Positions 22,489-31,953 are shown, numbered from the stretch's first letter. The stretch: 46,646 nucleotides of DNA from Succinimonas sp963628765 (GCA_963628765.1 CAVGFV010000085.1:1-46646); one strand, 5' to 3'. Notes: generated by a model not told the origin, from the sequence alone. Program-made: numbers and translations.

Positions 22489-24069
22489 ATGTTTAAAGGT
22501 AAAGATAAGAACAGAATCATTAAACACGCCTTATTGTTTCTCGTAATCTTTACTGCTGGAATTGTGACAGGTTATGGCTACGCCCCATCAAACCATTGGT
22601 GGTTAAGCTGGGTGGGACTTCTAGTATTTGGCTTTATTTACCAAATGCAAAAGGAAGCAAAAGGAGCCTTCTTAGTTACTTTTGTCTATTTAACAACTCT
22701 CCATACATTCGCATTAAGGTGGATCGCCCATGTTTTGGAATCCTTTGGAGAGATGCCAATAATCCTTGCTTTCCTTGTAATTGCCATAGGTGGAATGTAC
22801 TTAGCATTAATCCCATCTTTGTTAACATGGCTTATTCAGCGGGTGGTAAATAAACCAGTATTACGCACGATATTTTTTCTACCAGCTGTCTGGAGCCTTT
22901 CAGATATCTTTAATAGCTGGTTCCTAACAGGTTTCCCTTGGGACTGGCTTTCTTATACCCAAGTTAATACTTATCTTACTTCGTATGCACCACTTATTGG
23001 AGCAGAAGGCATTACCCTACTACTGTTGATAAGTGTTATGTGTGCAGCTGTCTCGTTTTATAAAAAATCGGCAATTTACGTATGCCTACCCCTAGTTATT
23101 TACATGCTGGGATTTGCATTAAAAAACGTCGAATACACTAAGCCTTTAGATGCCTATAGAGTTGCCCTGCTCCAAGGAAATATCAAAACTGAAACTAAAT
23201 GGCGCCCTGAAAATGTTGTACCTATTCTTCAAACTTATTACAGATTAACATCCGAAAATTTAGATACTGACATTATGGTGTGGCCAGAATCTGCAGTACC
23301 AGCCTTTGAAAATGATCTAGAAAGGCCTGATAGGGATATCTACGCCATATCAGATCTCGATACCTATATGCGAGAAAACAATATTGGCCTTATTACAGGA
23401 ATTCAATATTACACTGAAGAACCAATACGCTTTTATAACAGTATGTTGGGTCTAGGGGTTGTAAACCAAGAAAACTCAATATTTTACACAAGGCTTGGTA
23501 AGAACAGATATCAAAAACGTCACCTCGTTCCTATAGGTGAATTTGTGCCTTTTAGAAGGCTATTAAAACAATTAGGACCTATCTTTAATATGCCAATGAA
23601 TTCTTTCAATTTTGGCGAAGATAACCAAGACAACATCACTATCAAAGGACTTAAGGTAGCATCGGCTATTTGTTACGAGATTGTTTTTGGCAATGAAATG
23701 CGCGAACAGGTAAAAAAAGATACCAATCTTATTGTTACCGTATCCAATGATGGCTGGTTTAATAATACCGTAGGACCTTATCAACACCTTCAAATTGCAA
23801 GGTTCCGTGCTATGGAGTTTCAAAAACCGATACTAAGAGCCACTAACAATGGCATTACCGCAATCATCGCAAATACTGGTAAGATCGAAGAAACTATTCC
23901 TCAAAATATTGAAGCAGTATTGAAAGGGAAGGTGGTACCAACGGTAGGAGAAACCCCTTTTAGAAAATACGGCAGACTTCCCGTATATGCATACTTAACG
24001 ATTTTTTTAATTGCTTTGGTATCACTAAGCTATAAAAAAATTATGGCTAAAAGAAAAAACACTAAATAA
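22489..24069 (+). CDS. lnt: Apolipoprotein N-acyltransferase
   Basis: Lnt adds the third acyl chain to the N-terminal cysteine of lipoproteins in the inner membrane. The 526-residue protein has about seven N-terminal membrane helices, then a nitrilase-like periplasmic domain with the catalytic triad E267 (WPESAVP), K343 (YQKRHLVP) and C395 (ICYEIVF), and a final membrane helix. It follows corC by 98 nt, with the hairpin in between, and is followed 11 nt later by the AGE-like gene, suggesting joint transcription of the latter two. Confidence 0.95.
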   Translation: MFKGKDKNRIIKHALLFLVIFTAGIVTGYGYAPSNHWWLSWVGLLVFGFIYQMQKEAKGAFLVTFVYLTTLHTFALRWIAHVLESFGEMPIILAFLVIAIGGMYLALIPSLLTWLIQRVVNKPVLRTIFFLPAVWSLSDIFNSWFLTGFPWDWLSYTQVNTYLTSYAPLIGAEGITLLLLISVMCAAVSFYKKSAIYVCLPLVIYMLGFALKNVEYTKPLDAYRVALLQGNIKTETKWRPENVVPILQTYYRLTSENLDTDIMVWPESAVPAFENDLERPDRDIYAISDLDTYMRENNIGLITGIQYYTEEPIRFYNSMLGLGVVNQENSIFYTRLGKNRYQKRHLVPIGEFVPFRRLLKQLGPIFNMPMNSFNFGEDNQDNITIKGLKVASAICYEIVFGNEMREQVKKDTNLIVTVSNDGWFNNTVGPYQHLQIARFRAMEFQKPILRATNNGITAIIANTGKIEETIPQNIEAVLKGKVVPTVGETPFRKYGRLPVYAYLTIFLIALVSLSYKKIMAKRKNTK

Positions 24070-24080
24070 GGATGTGAAAA

Positions 24081-25532
24081 ATGAGTCCTAAAATTTTTAA
24101 ATGTATTTTGGCTTTGTCTTTTTTAACAACTAATACAGTATCTTTGGCTGCTCCTAGCTCTAGCATTCCGTCCCAAGAGACTTGGTTAGACCACGCAACA
24201 GTTTTAGAAAAATTTTGGCTCAGTAGTAACGCCGAAGGTAAACCAACCGGTCGCTTTCCAACTTGGAGATGCAATGATGGATACCTGTTAACACCACAGC
24301 ATTACATATGTCCAGGTGAAATTAAACCATTTGGATTTGCACCTTTATTTGATCGCACTTACATCAGAATGCTCTCAAGACAAACCTTTGGGTACGGAGC
24401 TCTTTTTAATCTCACTGGTAATCCTGAAGCTCTGAGACTACACCTTGCAGGAGTAGATTTTCTTTTAAAGCATGCGATTGATCCTAATGGTGGCTTCTAT
24501 ACCTTTTTGGATTCTGACAATAAAGGTTATCCTGAAAGGCTTTCAAGAACAACTCAAGATCTTGCTTATGCCCTTGTTGGCCTCGCAATGAATGCGTATC
24601 TTACTCATAATCCAGAAAGTATTAACGCCGTAATTAATACCCAAAAGTACATTTATAAAACCTACTTTGATAAAAAGAAAAACATTCTTAAGTGGGTACT
24701 TAAGGATTTTGAAAATGATAAAGCGGCCCAAGAGGAACTTGTTGCCCAGCTAGACCAATTAAATGCTTATCTTTTACTAACCTGGCGTTTACTACCTGAA
24801 ACCCAAAATAAGGCCTGGACTAAAACTATCAGACAAACCATCAACAGCATAAATAAAAGATTCGTTAGTAAAGATGGCCATACCGTATATGGATGCACTG
24901 ATAACGAAACTTGTTTTGATGAATACAAAGGTAGACACCGAGATTACGGGCATCGGAGTAAAACCTTTTGGATGGAATATCTCGCCGCTTGTGGCTTAAA
25001 TGATAAAGCATTAAAGTCTTTTGCTGAGAAAGGCATGCTCGAAACGTTAAAGTTGGCCCGCACAGAAGATCAGAAAAATTGGTATGAAAGTATTAACAAA
25101 AATGATGCGAGCTGGTGGATATATGCTGAGTTAGATGAGGCTGCTCTAACTTTAGCCTTACAGGGCAAGTATCCTTATCCTAAACAAGTTTTTACTTGGC
25201 TTGACAAAATGACAGATCGTAAAAATGGCGAAGTAAAATTCGGTCTTAAGCAACATTTCTGGAGAAATGCCTATCACTCTACGGAGCATGCACTTGTAGG
25301 GTATATTATTTCAGAAGCCCTGCTCGCGAAAAATTGCAATAAAGATAAGTTATGCTTAAAGGAGCACCAAGTAACATTACACTTTAAGCCTGACCAAAAT
25401 GCTAATAAACGCACGCCTTACACACCATATCTGTTTTCAGGAGATATGCAAGATAACTTTGTAGATAGTAAGAATGGGACTCTGACAATTAATTTTGCAA
25501 ATATCAGAATTCCTGACCGCGTGAAGAAATAA
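24081..25532 (+). CDS. Exported AGE-like (six-hairpin fold) protein of unknown function
   Basis: A 483-residue protein with a signal peptide (MSPKIFKCILALSFLTTNTVSLAA, cleavage near residue 24). The mature part alternates helices with conserved-looking Trp/His/Glu patches: DYGHRSKTFWMEYLAACG, SWWIYAELDEAALTLALQG, and RNAYHSTEHALVGYI with H399, E402 and H403. This resembles the (alpha/alpha)6 barrel of the N-acylglucosamine 2-epimerase/mannobiose epimerase family. Several cysteines could form disulphides in the periplasm. AAGGATG is a good ribosome site 11 nt after lnt. Substrate and reaction are unknown; epimerase, isomerase or glycan hydrolase are all possible. Confidence 0.6.
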   Translation: MSPKIFKCILALSFLTTNTVSLAAPSSSIPSQETWLDHATVLEKFWLSSNAEGKPTGRFPTWRCNDGYLLTPQHYICPGEIKPFGFAPLFDRTYIRMLSRQTFGYGALFNLTGNPEALRLHLAGVDFLLKHAIDPNGGFYTFLDSDNKGYPERLSRTTQDLAYALVGLAMNAYLTHNPESINAVINTQKYIYKTYFDKKKNILKWVLKDFENDKAAQEELVAQLDQLNAYLLLTWRLLPETQNKAWTKTIRQTINSINKRFVSKDGHTVYGCTDNETCFDEYKGRHRDYGHRSKTFWMEYLAACGLNDKALKSFAEKGMLETLKLARTEDQKNWYESINKNDASWWIYAELDEAALTLALQGKYPYPKQVFTWLDKMTDRKNGEVKFGLKQHFWRNAYHSTEHALVGYIISEALLAKNCNKDKLCLKEHQVTLHFKPDQNANKRTPYTPYLFSGDMQDNFVDSKNGTLTINFANIRIPDRVKK

Positions 25533-25591
25533 CTTAATTATTTTTAAAGAGCTATTTTCTAATATCGCACACAATTGCCATACTAGATATC

Positions 25592-25630
25592 ATCAAAAAA
25601 AAGTATCCCGCTACAAAAGTAACGGGATAC
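25592..25630 (-). terminator. Rho-independent terminator of ldtB
   Basis: On the minus strand GTATCCCGTTAC (25630-25619) pairs with GTAGCGGGATAC (25614-25603) with one mismatch, followed by an eight-T run (A-run 25595-25602 on plus). It lies 31 nt past the ldtB stop. Confidence 0.88.
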
Positions 25631-25661
25631 ATTAAAAGTCCTTTATAAGAACAAACGATAT

Positions 25662-26582
25662 TTAGAACTCTATAGGATTTAACAATACAGGATATCCTGA
25701 TCTTTCGTTAAATTGTTCATCAAGTATTGAATTACTAATTTCATCTGAATGTTCTGTTAAAAAGTTTCTTACAGTTTCACTAAAATGCAATGGTGAATAT
25801 TTATCAGAATTCAACTGTTCTTCAGTTGTGGATAAAGGCTGATGCATTTCAATATAAAGTCCGCCATCAGGTTCACGAGAAACCTTCACAGGCTCATTTA
25901 TAAATTCCACTCTAGTTCCTACAGGTACATTTTCAAAAAGGTACTTGATATCAGGATCTCTGAGACGTACACAGCCATGGCTTACACGAAGACCAATACC
26001 GAAGTTTGCATTGGTACCGTGGATTGCATAAAGTCTTCCCACATAAAGAGCATAAAGTCCCATTGGATTATCTGGACCTGCAGGAACAACAGCAGGGAGA
26101 GGCTCGCCCTTCGCAGCATATTCTTGTCTTACAGCAACGGTTGGAGTCCAAGTAGGACCATCTTTCTTACGTTCTACCTTTGTTACCCAACCTACAGGAG
26201 TATCTTTGCCTAACTGGCCAATGCCAATAGGTAAAACATCAACAACGCCATCATGGTAATAATAGAGACGCATTTCCGCACTATTTACTATAATTCCTTC
26301 ATGAACAGTGTCAGGAAGAATAAGCTTCTGAGGAATTACAAGATTTGTTCCTACCTTTGGTGAATAAGGATCAACGTTAGGATTGGCTTCTAGCATATTA
26401 CTAAAACCAATTTGGTATTCTGCAGCAATAGATTCTAGAGAAACATTACCACCAGGAACCTTAGTTAAAACAAGATCACCAACGACTCTACTACCGTCTG
26501 TTGGTACTCTATAAGTAACAGCATAAGATGTGTTAACACATACGGCTAGCAATCCTGCTAGCAAAACAGAAAAAATTTTCAT
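25662..26582 (-). CDS. ldtB: L,D-transpeptidase (LdtB/YbiS-type)
   Basis: LdtB attaches Braun lipoprotein to peptidoglycan by L,D-transpeptidation in the periplasm. The start I prefer, ATG 26582, gives 306 residues, exactly E. coli LdtB, with a signal peptide cleaved after TSYA (residue 21). A LysM-like segment (about 50-90) precedes the YkuD domain with IHGTNANFGIGLRVSHGCVRLR and catalytic C204. An in-frame ATG at 26597 would add five residues; neither has a strong ribosome site. It is monocistronic and convergent with the AGE-like gene. An Lpp substrate is not in the window. Confidence 0.94.
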   Translation of the reverse strand: MKIFSVLLAGLLAVCVNTSYAVTYRVPTDGSRVVGDLVLTKVPGGNVSLESIAAEYQIGFSNMLEANPNVDPYSPKVGTNLVIPQKLILPDTVHEGIIVNSAEMRLYYYHDGVVDVLPIGIGQLGKDTPVGWVTKVERKKDGPTWTPTVAVRQEYAAKGEPLPAVVPAGPDNPMGLYALYVGRLYAIHGTNANFGIGLRVSHGCVRLRDPDIKYLFENVPVGTRVEFINEPVKVSREPDGGLYIEMHQPLSTTEEQLNSDKYSPLHFSETVRNFLTEHSDEISNSILDEQFNERSGYPVLLNPIEF

Positions 26583-26867
26583 TTCTGAATATCTCATAAA
26601 ATAAACTACGCATTATTATAAACACAACTCACAGAAAAGTTTCCCTAAAAAATTATTTTCACACACGAAACTAGGTTTAATTTTCTAGAACAACTAATAA
26701 AAATTCCCCTTTACTACTGCAAAAATTTAAATTTTCTTGCGGACTCTGAAGTCATAAAGTCACTGGACTTTAAGCATATTAGGTAAGATCGGTGCTTTTG
26801 AGATATAATTGCAAAGTTTTATAACCGTATAGGTTTGCATTTATTTATTTTCGGGCAAGCTAATTTT
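26583..26867. other. Divergent ldtB/leuS intergenic region
   Basis: Contains a perfect inverted repeat TAAAGTC-ACTG-GACTTTA (26755-26772) and a TATAAT at 26804-26809 as candidate leuS -10, without a good -35. The repeat lies just upstream of the expected -35 and could be an operator. No T-box or other known leader is recognisable, and no gene is seen. Confidence 0.4.
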
Positions 26868-29456
26868 ATGACAGTAATACTCAAGCAATACAATCCCCAC
26901 GACGTTGAACCAAAGGTTCAAAATTTTTGGGAAGAACACAAATCATTCAAAGCTGTTGAAAATCCAAACAAAGAAAAATTTTATTGTCTTTCAATGTTCC
27001 CATATCCATCAGGAAGACTACATATGGGACATGTCCGCAACTATACAATTGGTGACGTTATTTCTCGTTTCCAAAGACTTAATGGCAAAGAAGTTATGCA
27101 ACCTATTGGTTGGGACTCTTTCGGTCTTCCTGCTGAAAATGCTGCAGTAAAGAATAAAACAGCTCCTGCAAAATGGACCTATTCTAATATTGCCTATATG
27201 AAGAAACAGCTTCAGATTTTAGGCTTCTCATTCGATTGGGATAGAGAAATTGCAACCTGTCGTCCTGAATACTATAAATGGGAACAAAAATTCTTTACCG
27301 AACTTTATAAGAAAGGATTAGTTTATAAAAAGACCTCAACTGTTAACTGGTGTCCAAACGACCAAACAGTTCTTGCTAATGAACAGGTTCAAGATGGCAA
27401 ATGCTGGAGATGCGACTGCCCTGTAGAAATCAAGGAAGTTCCACAGTGGTTCCTTAAGATCACTGCATACGCAGATGAACTTCTTAACGATCTCGATAAT
27501 CTTCCAGGCTGGCCAGAAACAGTTAAAACAATGCAACGTAACTGGATCGGTCGTTCTGAAGGTTTGAATATAAAGCTACAGGTTGAAAACCGTCCTGAAA
27601 CACTTGAAGTATACACCACACGTCCTGATACCTTTATGGGGGTTACATATGTGGCTATTGCTGCCATGCATCCACTTGCAAGAGAAGCGGCTAGATTAAA
27701 TCCAGAACTAGACAAGTTTATTCAAGAATGCCGTAACTTAAAGGTTGCTGAAGCTGATATAGCAACCATGGAAAAGAAAGGTATGCCAACAGGTTTGTAT
27801 GCTATACATCCTCTAAATGGTCGCCGTGTTCCAATTATGGTCGCTAATTTCGTAATTATGGATTACGGTACTGGTGCTGTAATGTCTGTTCCTGCTCACG
27901 ACCAGCGCGATTACGAATTTGCTAAGAAATACGGTCTTGATATCATTCCAGTAATTCGCCCTGCTGACGGAAGCGAACTTGATGTTTCTAAACAGGCATA
28001 TACCGAAAAAGGTATCACCTTTAATAGTGGCGAATTTGATGGTCTCGACTTTAAGAAAGCTTTTGATGCCATTGCAAACAAGCTTGAAAGCATCAATATG
28101 GGTCACCGCACTGTAAATTACCGTATCAGAGACTGGGGTGTTTCACGTCAGCGTTACTGGGGTGCACCAATTCCAATGATCTACCTTAAGGATGGCTCTG
28201 TAGTTCCTGCAGAAGAGTTCCCTGTAGAACTCCCTGAAGACGTAGTCATGGATGGTATTAAGAGTCCTATTAAGGCTGATCCTAATTGGGCAAAAGTTAC
28301 AATCAATGGCCAAGAAGGACTTCGCGATACCGATACATTTGATACCTTTATGGAATCATCTTGGTACTATGCACGTTATTGTTGCAACGATTATAAAGAC
28401 GGCATGTTGGATACCAACAGAACCAAATTCTGGTTGCCAGTAGACCAATACATTGGTGGTATTGAACACGCTTGTATGCACCTTCTATATGCAAGATTCT
28501 TCCACAAACTTCTTCGTGATGCCGGCATGGTTAATTGCGATGAGCCATTTACTAGACTTCTTTGCCAAGGCATGGTGCTTGCTGATGCGTTCTATTATAA
28601 GAATGAATCTGGTGCCAAAGTTTGGGTAAGCCCTCTTGATGCTATTTGTGAACGTGATGCTAAAGGCAATATTATTAGTGCTAAGGATAAAGAAGGTCAC
28701 GCATTAGTACATACCGGTATGACTAAGATGAGTAAGTCTAAGAATAACGGTATTGACCCACAGCAAATGGTTGAAAAGTATGGTGCCGACACCGTACGTT
28801 TATTTATGATGTTTGCTTCACCAGCCGACCTTACCCTTGAATGGAAGGAATCAGGTGTTGAAGGTGCCCTCAGATTCATTAAGAAATTCTGGAATAACGT
28901 ACAGAATCTCGTTCAAACACCACGCCCTGCTGAATACAAGGTTTCAGAACTCACTGAAGAAGAAAAAGATGTTAGACGTGAACTCAACCGCACTATTCAA
29001 AAGGTGACTGACGACATCGGTAGAAGACAAACCTTCAATACCGCTATTGCTGCAATAATGGAATTCCTCAACAAGTTGCAGAAACTTGATGTATCTAAGA
29101 GCAATAATGCATTGGCTCTTGCTTATGAAGCATATGATAAGATTGTGGTAATGCTCGATCCTATTATTCCACATGCTTGCTTCGAACTTTGGCATGATTT
29201 AGGACACAAAGATCCTGTTGATGAAGCTAGCTGGCCTCAAGTAGATACAAGTGCTCTTGAAGCATCAACACGTCTCATCGTTGTTCAAGTTAACGGAAAG
29301 GTAAGAAACCGTATAAACGTTGCTGCGAATGCTTCTGATGAAGCTATTAAAGAGTTAGCACAGAAAGATGAAACAGTTATGAAGTTTACCAACGGAAAAG
29401 AAATCAGAAAGATTATTTACGTTGCAGGTAAACTTGTTAACATCGTTGTAGCATAA
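26868..29456 (+). CDS. leuS: Leucyl-tRNA synthetase
   Basis: LeuS charges tRNA-Leu. I start it at ATG 26868 (862 residues; E. coli 860), where QYNPHDVEPKVQNFWEE aligns with the family; the ORF extends 11 codons further up. It shows the HIGH motif as HMGH (PYPSGRLHMGHVRNYTIGD), zinc-region cysteines near WCPNDQ/CWRCDCP, an inserted editing domain (TTRPDTFMGVTYVA) and the KMSKS motif (MTKMSKSKNNGIDP). No clear Shine-Dalgarno is visible. It heads a leuS-lptE-holA-nadD-TM2 run. Confidence 0.96.
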   Translation: MTVILKQYNPHDVEPKVQNFWEEHKSFKAVENPNKEKFYCLSMFPYPSGRLHMGHVRNYTIGDVISRFQRLNGKEVMQPIGWDSFGLPAENAAVKNKTAPAKWTYSNIAYMKKQLQILGFSFDWDREIATCRPEYYKWEQKFFTELYKKGLVYKKTSTVNWCPNDQTVLANEQVQDGKCWRCDCPVEIKEVPQWFLKITAYADELLNDLDNLPGWPETVKTMQRNWIGRSEGLNIKLQVENRPETLEVYTTRPDTFMGVTYVAIAAMHPLAREAARLNPELDKFIQECRNLKVAEADIATMEKKGMPTGLYAIHPLNGRRVPIMVANFVIMDYGTGAVMSVPAHDQRDYEFAKKYGLDIIPVIRPADGSELDVSKQAYTEKGITFNSGEFDGLDFKKAFDAIANKLESINMGHRTVNYRIRDWGVSRQRYWGAPIPMIYLKDGSVVPAEEFPVELPEDVVMDGIKSPIKADPNWAKVTINGQEGLRDTDTFDTFMESSWYYARYCCNDYKDGMLDTNRTKFWLPVDQYIGGIEHACMHLLYARFFHKLLRDAGMVNCDEPFTRLLCQGMVLADAFYYKNESGAKVWVSPLDAICERDAKGNIISAKDKEGHALVHTGMTKMSKSKNNGIDPQQMVEKYGADTVRLFMMFASPADLTLEWKESGVEGALRFIKKFWNNVQNLVQTPRPAEYKVSELTEEEKDVRRELNRTIQKVTDDIGRRQTFNTAIAAIMEFLNKLQKLDVSKSNNALALAYEAYDKIVVMLDPIIPHACFELWHDLGHKDPVDEASWPQVDTSALEASTRLIVVQVNGKVRNRINVAANASDEAIKELAQKDETVMKFTNGKEIRKIIYVAGKLVNIVVA

Positions 29457-29466
29457 CTCATCTTTT

Positions 29467-29511
29467 GGGAGGAATATTAGTAATAATATTCCTCTCTTTG
29501 ACAACAAAGAG
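29467..29511 (+). promoter_or_regulatory. Tandem hairpins in leuS-lptE gap; second covers lptE ribosome site
   Basis: Hairpin A: 29467-29479 pairs with 29484-29496 (13 bp, one wobble) with a GTAA (GNRA) loop. Hairpin B: CTCTTTG (29494-29500) pairs with CAAAGAG (29505-29511), loop ACAA, burying five of six bases of the lptE Shine-Dalgarno AAGAGG (29507-29512). A and B compete for 29494-29496. Neither has a strong T-run. A regulatory role is inferred. Confidence 0.5.
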
Positions 29512-29517
29512 GTCAAC

Positions 29518-30225
29518 ATGAAATTCCATTATCAAATGATATTCATTGCTTCATGCTTTATTGCTGGTTGCGGATTTCATTTAATGGATTCACAGCAAAT
29601 AAACACTAGTTATCCACAGATGGTGCTATCTGGTGATGACAACGATATTTTTTACAAGGAACTTGAAAAAGAGCTTCTTGTAAGAGGAGTTGATGTAATT
29701 CCTGTAAAAGGGGATTTTTCAGCTTATCTAGGCGGCGATATTCCTGTTCTTAGTTGCTCCCCAATGATCGGAGGAAGCTCAACATTATCAGTTGCAGGTA
29801 ACGCCCAGCCTCTAGAATATACTTATGCCACAAGAATTTCTTGTAACTTGTTTGTAAAAGATCATAAGCCTTATGGCATTACAAATACTTTGAATCGTTC
29901 TTTCTTAAATAAAGCTGGCGCTACCATCGCAAGCGATGCTGAACAGGATGCTATTAAGACCGAATCAGCTATCGATCAAGTTAAGATCGTTATTACTAGA
30001 ATTCAAAATTCCTATCTTGCTATAGCCCAAGATAAGAAAAAAGCCCCAGAAACAACTACTGAAGAGCCTTTAAAGGTTGTCTTTAATGTAACTTCTGCTG
30101 ATGAAACAACCAAAGAAGTAACCGGTGAAGAAGCTAAAAAAGCTATTCAAGAATATAACGAAAAACAAAAAGAAGATAATTTAAAAACTCTTCCAGCACG
30201 AAATACTGATTCCGAGAATCAATAA
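29518..30225 (+). CDS. lptE: LPS-assembly lipoprotein LptE
   Basis: LptE plugs the LptD barrel and helps insert LPS in the outer membrane. The 235-residue protein has a signal peptide with lipobox FIAG-C18, followed by the family's GFHL. It is longer than the 193 residues of E. coli LptE. The extra length is a charged, Lys/Glu/Thr-rich tail from about residue 168. Position between leuS and holA is the canonical lptE site and strongly supports the call despite low sequence conservation. The holA ATG abuts its stop codon. Confidence 0.88.
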   Translation: MKFHYQMIFIASCFIAGCGFHLMDSQQINTSYPQMVLSGDDNDIFYKELEKELLVRGVDVIPVKGDFSAYLGGDIPVLSCSPMIGGSSTLSVAGNAQPLEYTYATRISCNLFVKDHKPYGITNTLNRSFLNKAGATIASDAEQDAIKTESAIDQVKIVITRIQNSYLAIAQDKKKAPETTTEEPLKVVFNVTSADETTKEVTGEEAKKAIQEYNEKQKEDNLKTLPARNTDSENQ

Positions 30226-31269
30226 ATGCAAATATACAGTAATCAACTTAATGCCGAACTTCAAAAAGGGATTGCTCCGCTATATATCATATCTAGTGAC
30301 GAGCCCTTTTGGCATTCAGATGCCAGCTCTGCAATTATTGCAAATGCAAAAAGTAAAGGTTTTACAAATTACGTATACTCTAGCTTTAGTGATGATTCTG
30401 TAAATTTAGAACAGCTTGCTGATACTTGCTCTAGTCCTGGTCTTTTTGCTGAAAGAGTTATTGTTGTTCTAACAGTAAATTCTTTAAAAAGCAAAAATGG
30501 GAAAGAGGCTATGAACATTATTTCTCAAAGCCTTAATCCTACCCTTCTTCCTATAATCACCCTGCCAAGATTATCTAAAAGCGAATTAGGACCTAAAAAA
30601 TTCTATGGAGCACTTGCAAACAAAGGGTTACTAACCATTTTTTATCCTCTCAAGGATAATGAATTTATCAATTTTATAATCGCAAGAGCAAATAAATATG
30701 GCCTCACCCTTAATGCAGAAGGTGCCGCCATGATTCAAAGTGCGTACCAAGGAAATATGTTCGCACTAGTACAAACTCTTGAAAAGCTATCACTCGCAGG
30801 ATATAAAGGCTACGTACCACCAGAAGAAATCCGTGAAAATATAAGTTCTGGTAACCATTTTTCAATATTTGATCTTATAGATGCTTTTGTGGATGCCTCG
30901 GTGCAACCATCTAAACGTCTTACAATGCTCTCGTCATTAAAAGGTGAAGGATATTCCGCAACCGAGCTTGTAACTCAAGTTGGAAATGCATTTACTGACC
31001 TTATTAAAATGCGCATGATTTTGGACTCAGGAGCGCCATTAAACGATTTCTTTGATAAACATAGACTCCTAAAAGCCCTCAAGACTAAACGTCCTATTTA
31101 TCAACATGGTGCCGAGACTCTCACATTAAGCCAACTTCGAAAAATGATTAATCTCGTTTGTGAAGCGGATATTAAAGCAAGAAGTTTTGATGATGAAGGG
31201 GCATTAATGATTCTTCAGGAATTAGCTATTGCTAGAAGCTATCCCAACAAATGTAACTTATCCGAGTAA
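30226..31269 (+). CDS. holA: DNA polymerase III subunit delta
   Basis: HolA opens the beta clamp within the clamp-loader complex. At 347 residues (E. coli 343) it has the delta fold: N-terminal segment MQIYSNQLNAELQKGIAPLYIISSDEP (E. coli: QLRAQLNEGLRAAYLLLGNDP type), the clamp-binding middle, and C-terminal helices. It starts directly after the lptE TAA. A small 6-bp hairpin TGATTC-CGA-GAATCA (30207-30221) sits just before the start. nadD follows 4 nt later. Confidence 0.9.
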   Translation: MQIYSNQLNAELQKGIAPLYIISSDEPFWHSDASSAIIANAKSKGFTNYVYSSFSDDSVNLEQLADTCSSPGLFAERVIVVLTVNSLKSKNGKEAMNIISQSLNPTLLPIITLPRLSKSELGPKKFYGALANKGLLTIFYPLKDNEFINFIIARANKYGLTLNAEGAAMIQSAYQGNMFALVQTLEKLSLAGYKGYVPPEEIRENISSGNHFSIFDLIDAFVDASVQPSKRLTMLSSLKGEGYSATELVTQVGNAFTDLIKMRMILDSGAPLNDFFDKHRLLKALKTKRPIYQHGAETLTLSQLRKMINLVCEADIKARSFDDEGALMILQELAIARSYPNKCNLSE

Positions 31270-31273
31270 CAAT

Positions 31274-31909
31274 ATGAAAAAAATTGGCATCCTAGGAGGC
31301 ACTTTCGATCCTTTTCATAAAGGACATCTAATGATGGCCACTGAGTCGATGCAAGCATTGGAACTCGATAAGGTGCTCATTCAACCTAACAAAATTCCCT
31401 ATTACAGAGAAAAACCTATTGCCACTGATGAAGAACGTTTAAATATCTGTAAACTTGCTACCCAAGAAATTTCCGATATCGAAGTAAGTTCTTTAGAAAT
31501 AGATTCTCCAACTTATCTTTCAACTTTTGATGTGTTATCCATTATGCGTCAGAAGTACCCTAACGATTGCCTAATTTTTATCATTGGCATGGATTCCTTC
31601 CTATACCTTGATAAATGGAAACACAGTAGCGAACTTCTTGATATCGGTAGCATTGCTGTTATAAAAAGACCTGGCTATGTAATAGAAACTGCCACTATGT
31701 CTTTAGAGCTTAAAAAAATATATGAAAAAAGACAGAATAGAAATATCCCTGAAAAACCTTTTGGTGAACTCTTTTTCATTGACAATACCGAAGTTCCCAT
31801 CAGTGCCACCGAACTACGAAAATGTTTAAAGGATAAAGATTACAACTCAGCAAAAAAATTTATTGCTCCTCTAGCCCTGCAATATATTCAAAAAAATCAT
31901 ATCTACTAA
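31274..31909 (+). CDS. nadD: Nicotinate-mononucleotide adenylyltransferase
   Basis: NadD adenylates nicotinate mononucleotide in NAD synthesis. The N-terminal GILGGTFDPFHKGH nucleotidyltransferase motif begins at residue 4, and the C-terminal ISATELRK (ISSTxIR motif) is present. I start it at ATG 31274 (211 residues; E. coli 213); the longer frame from TTG 31229 runs inside holA. No separate ribosome site is obvious, so translation is probably coupled to holA. Confidence 0.94.
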   Translation: MKKIGILGGTFDPFHKGHLMMATESMQALELDKVLIQPNKIPYYREKPIATDEERLNICKLATQEISDIEVSSLEIDSPTYLSTFDVLSIMRQKYPNDCLIFIIGMDSFLYLDKWKHSSELLDIGSIAVIKRPGYVIETATMSLELKKIYEKRQNRNIPEKPFGELFFIDNTEVPISATELRKCLKDKDYNSAKKFIAPLALQYIQKNHIY

Positions 31910-31953
31910 AAAAAATGATAAGCTAGAGAATGCAGAAATGAAAAGGAGTTATT

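Noticed and set aside
26598..26867. T-box or leucine attenuator before leuS
   Set aside because: No specifier loop, no T-box sequence, no run of Leu codons and no terminator were found; only one short inverted repeat.
31229..31273. TTG start of nadD inside holA
   Set aside because: The 15 extra residues precede the conserved GGTFDPxHxGH start and match nothing; ATG 31274 gives the family length.
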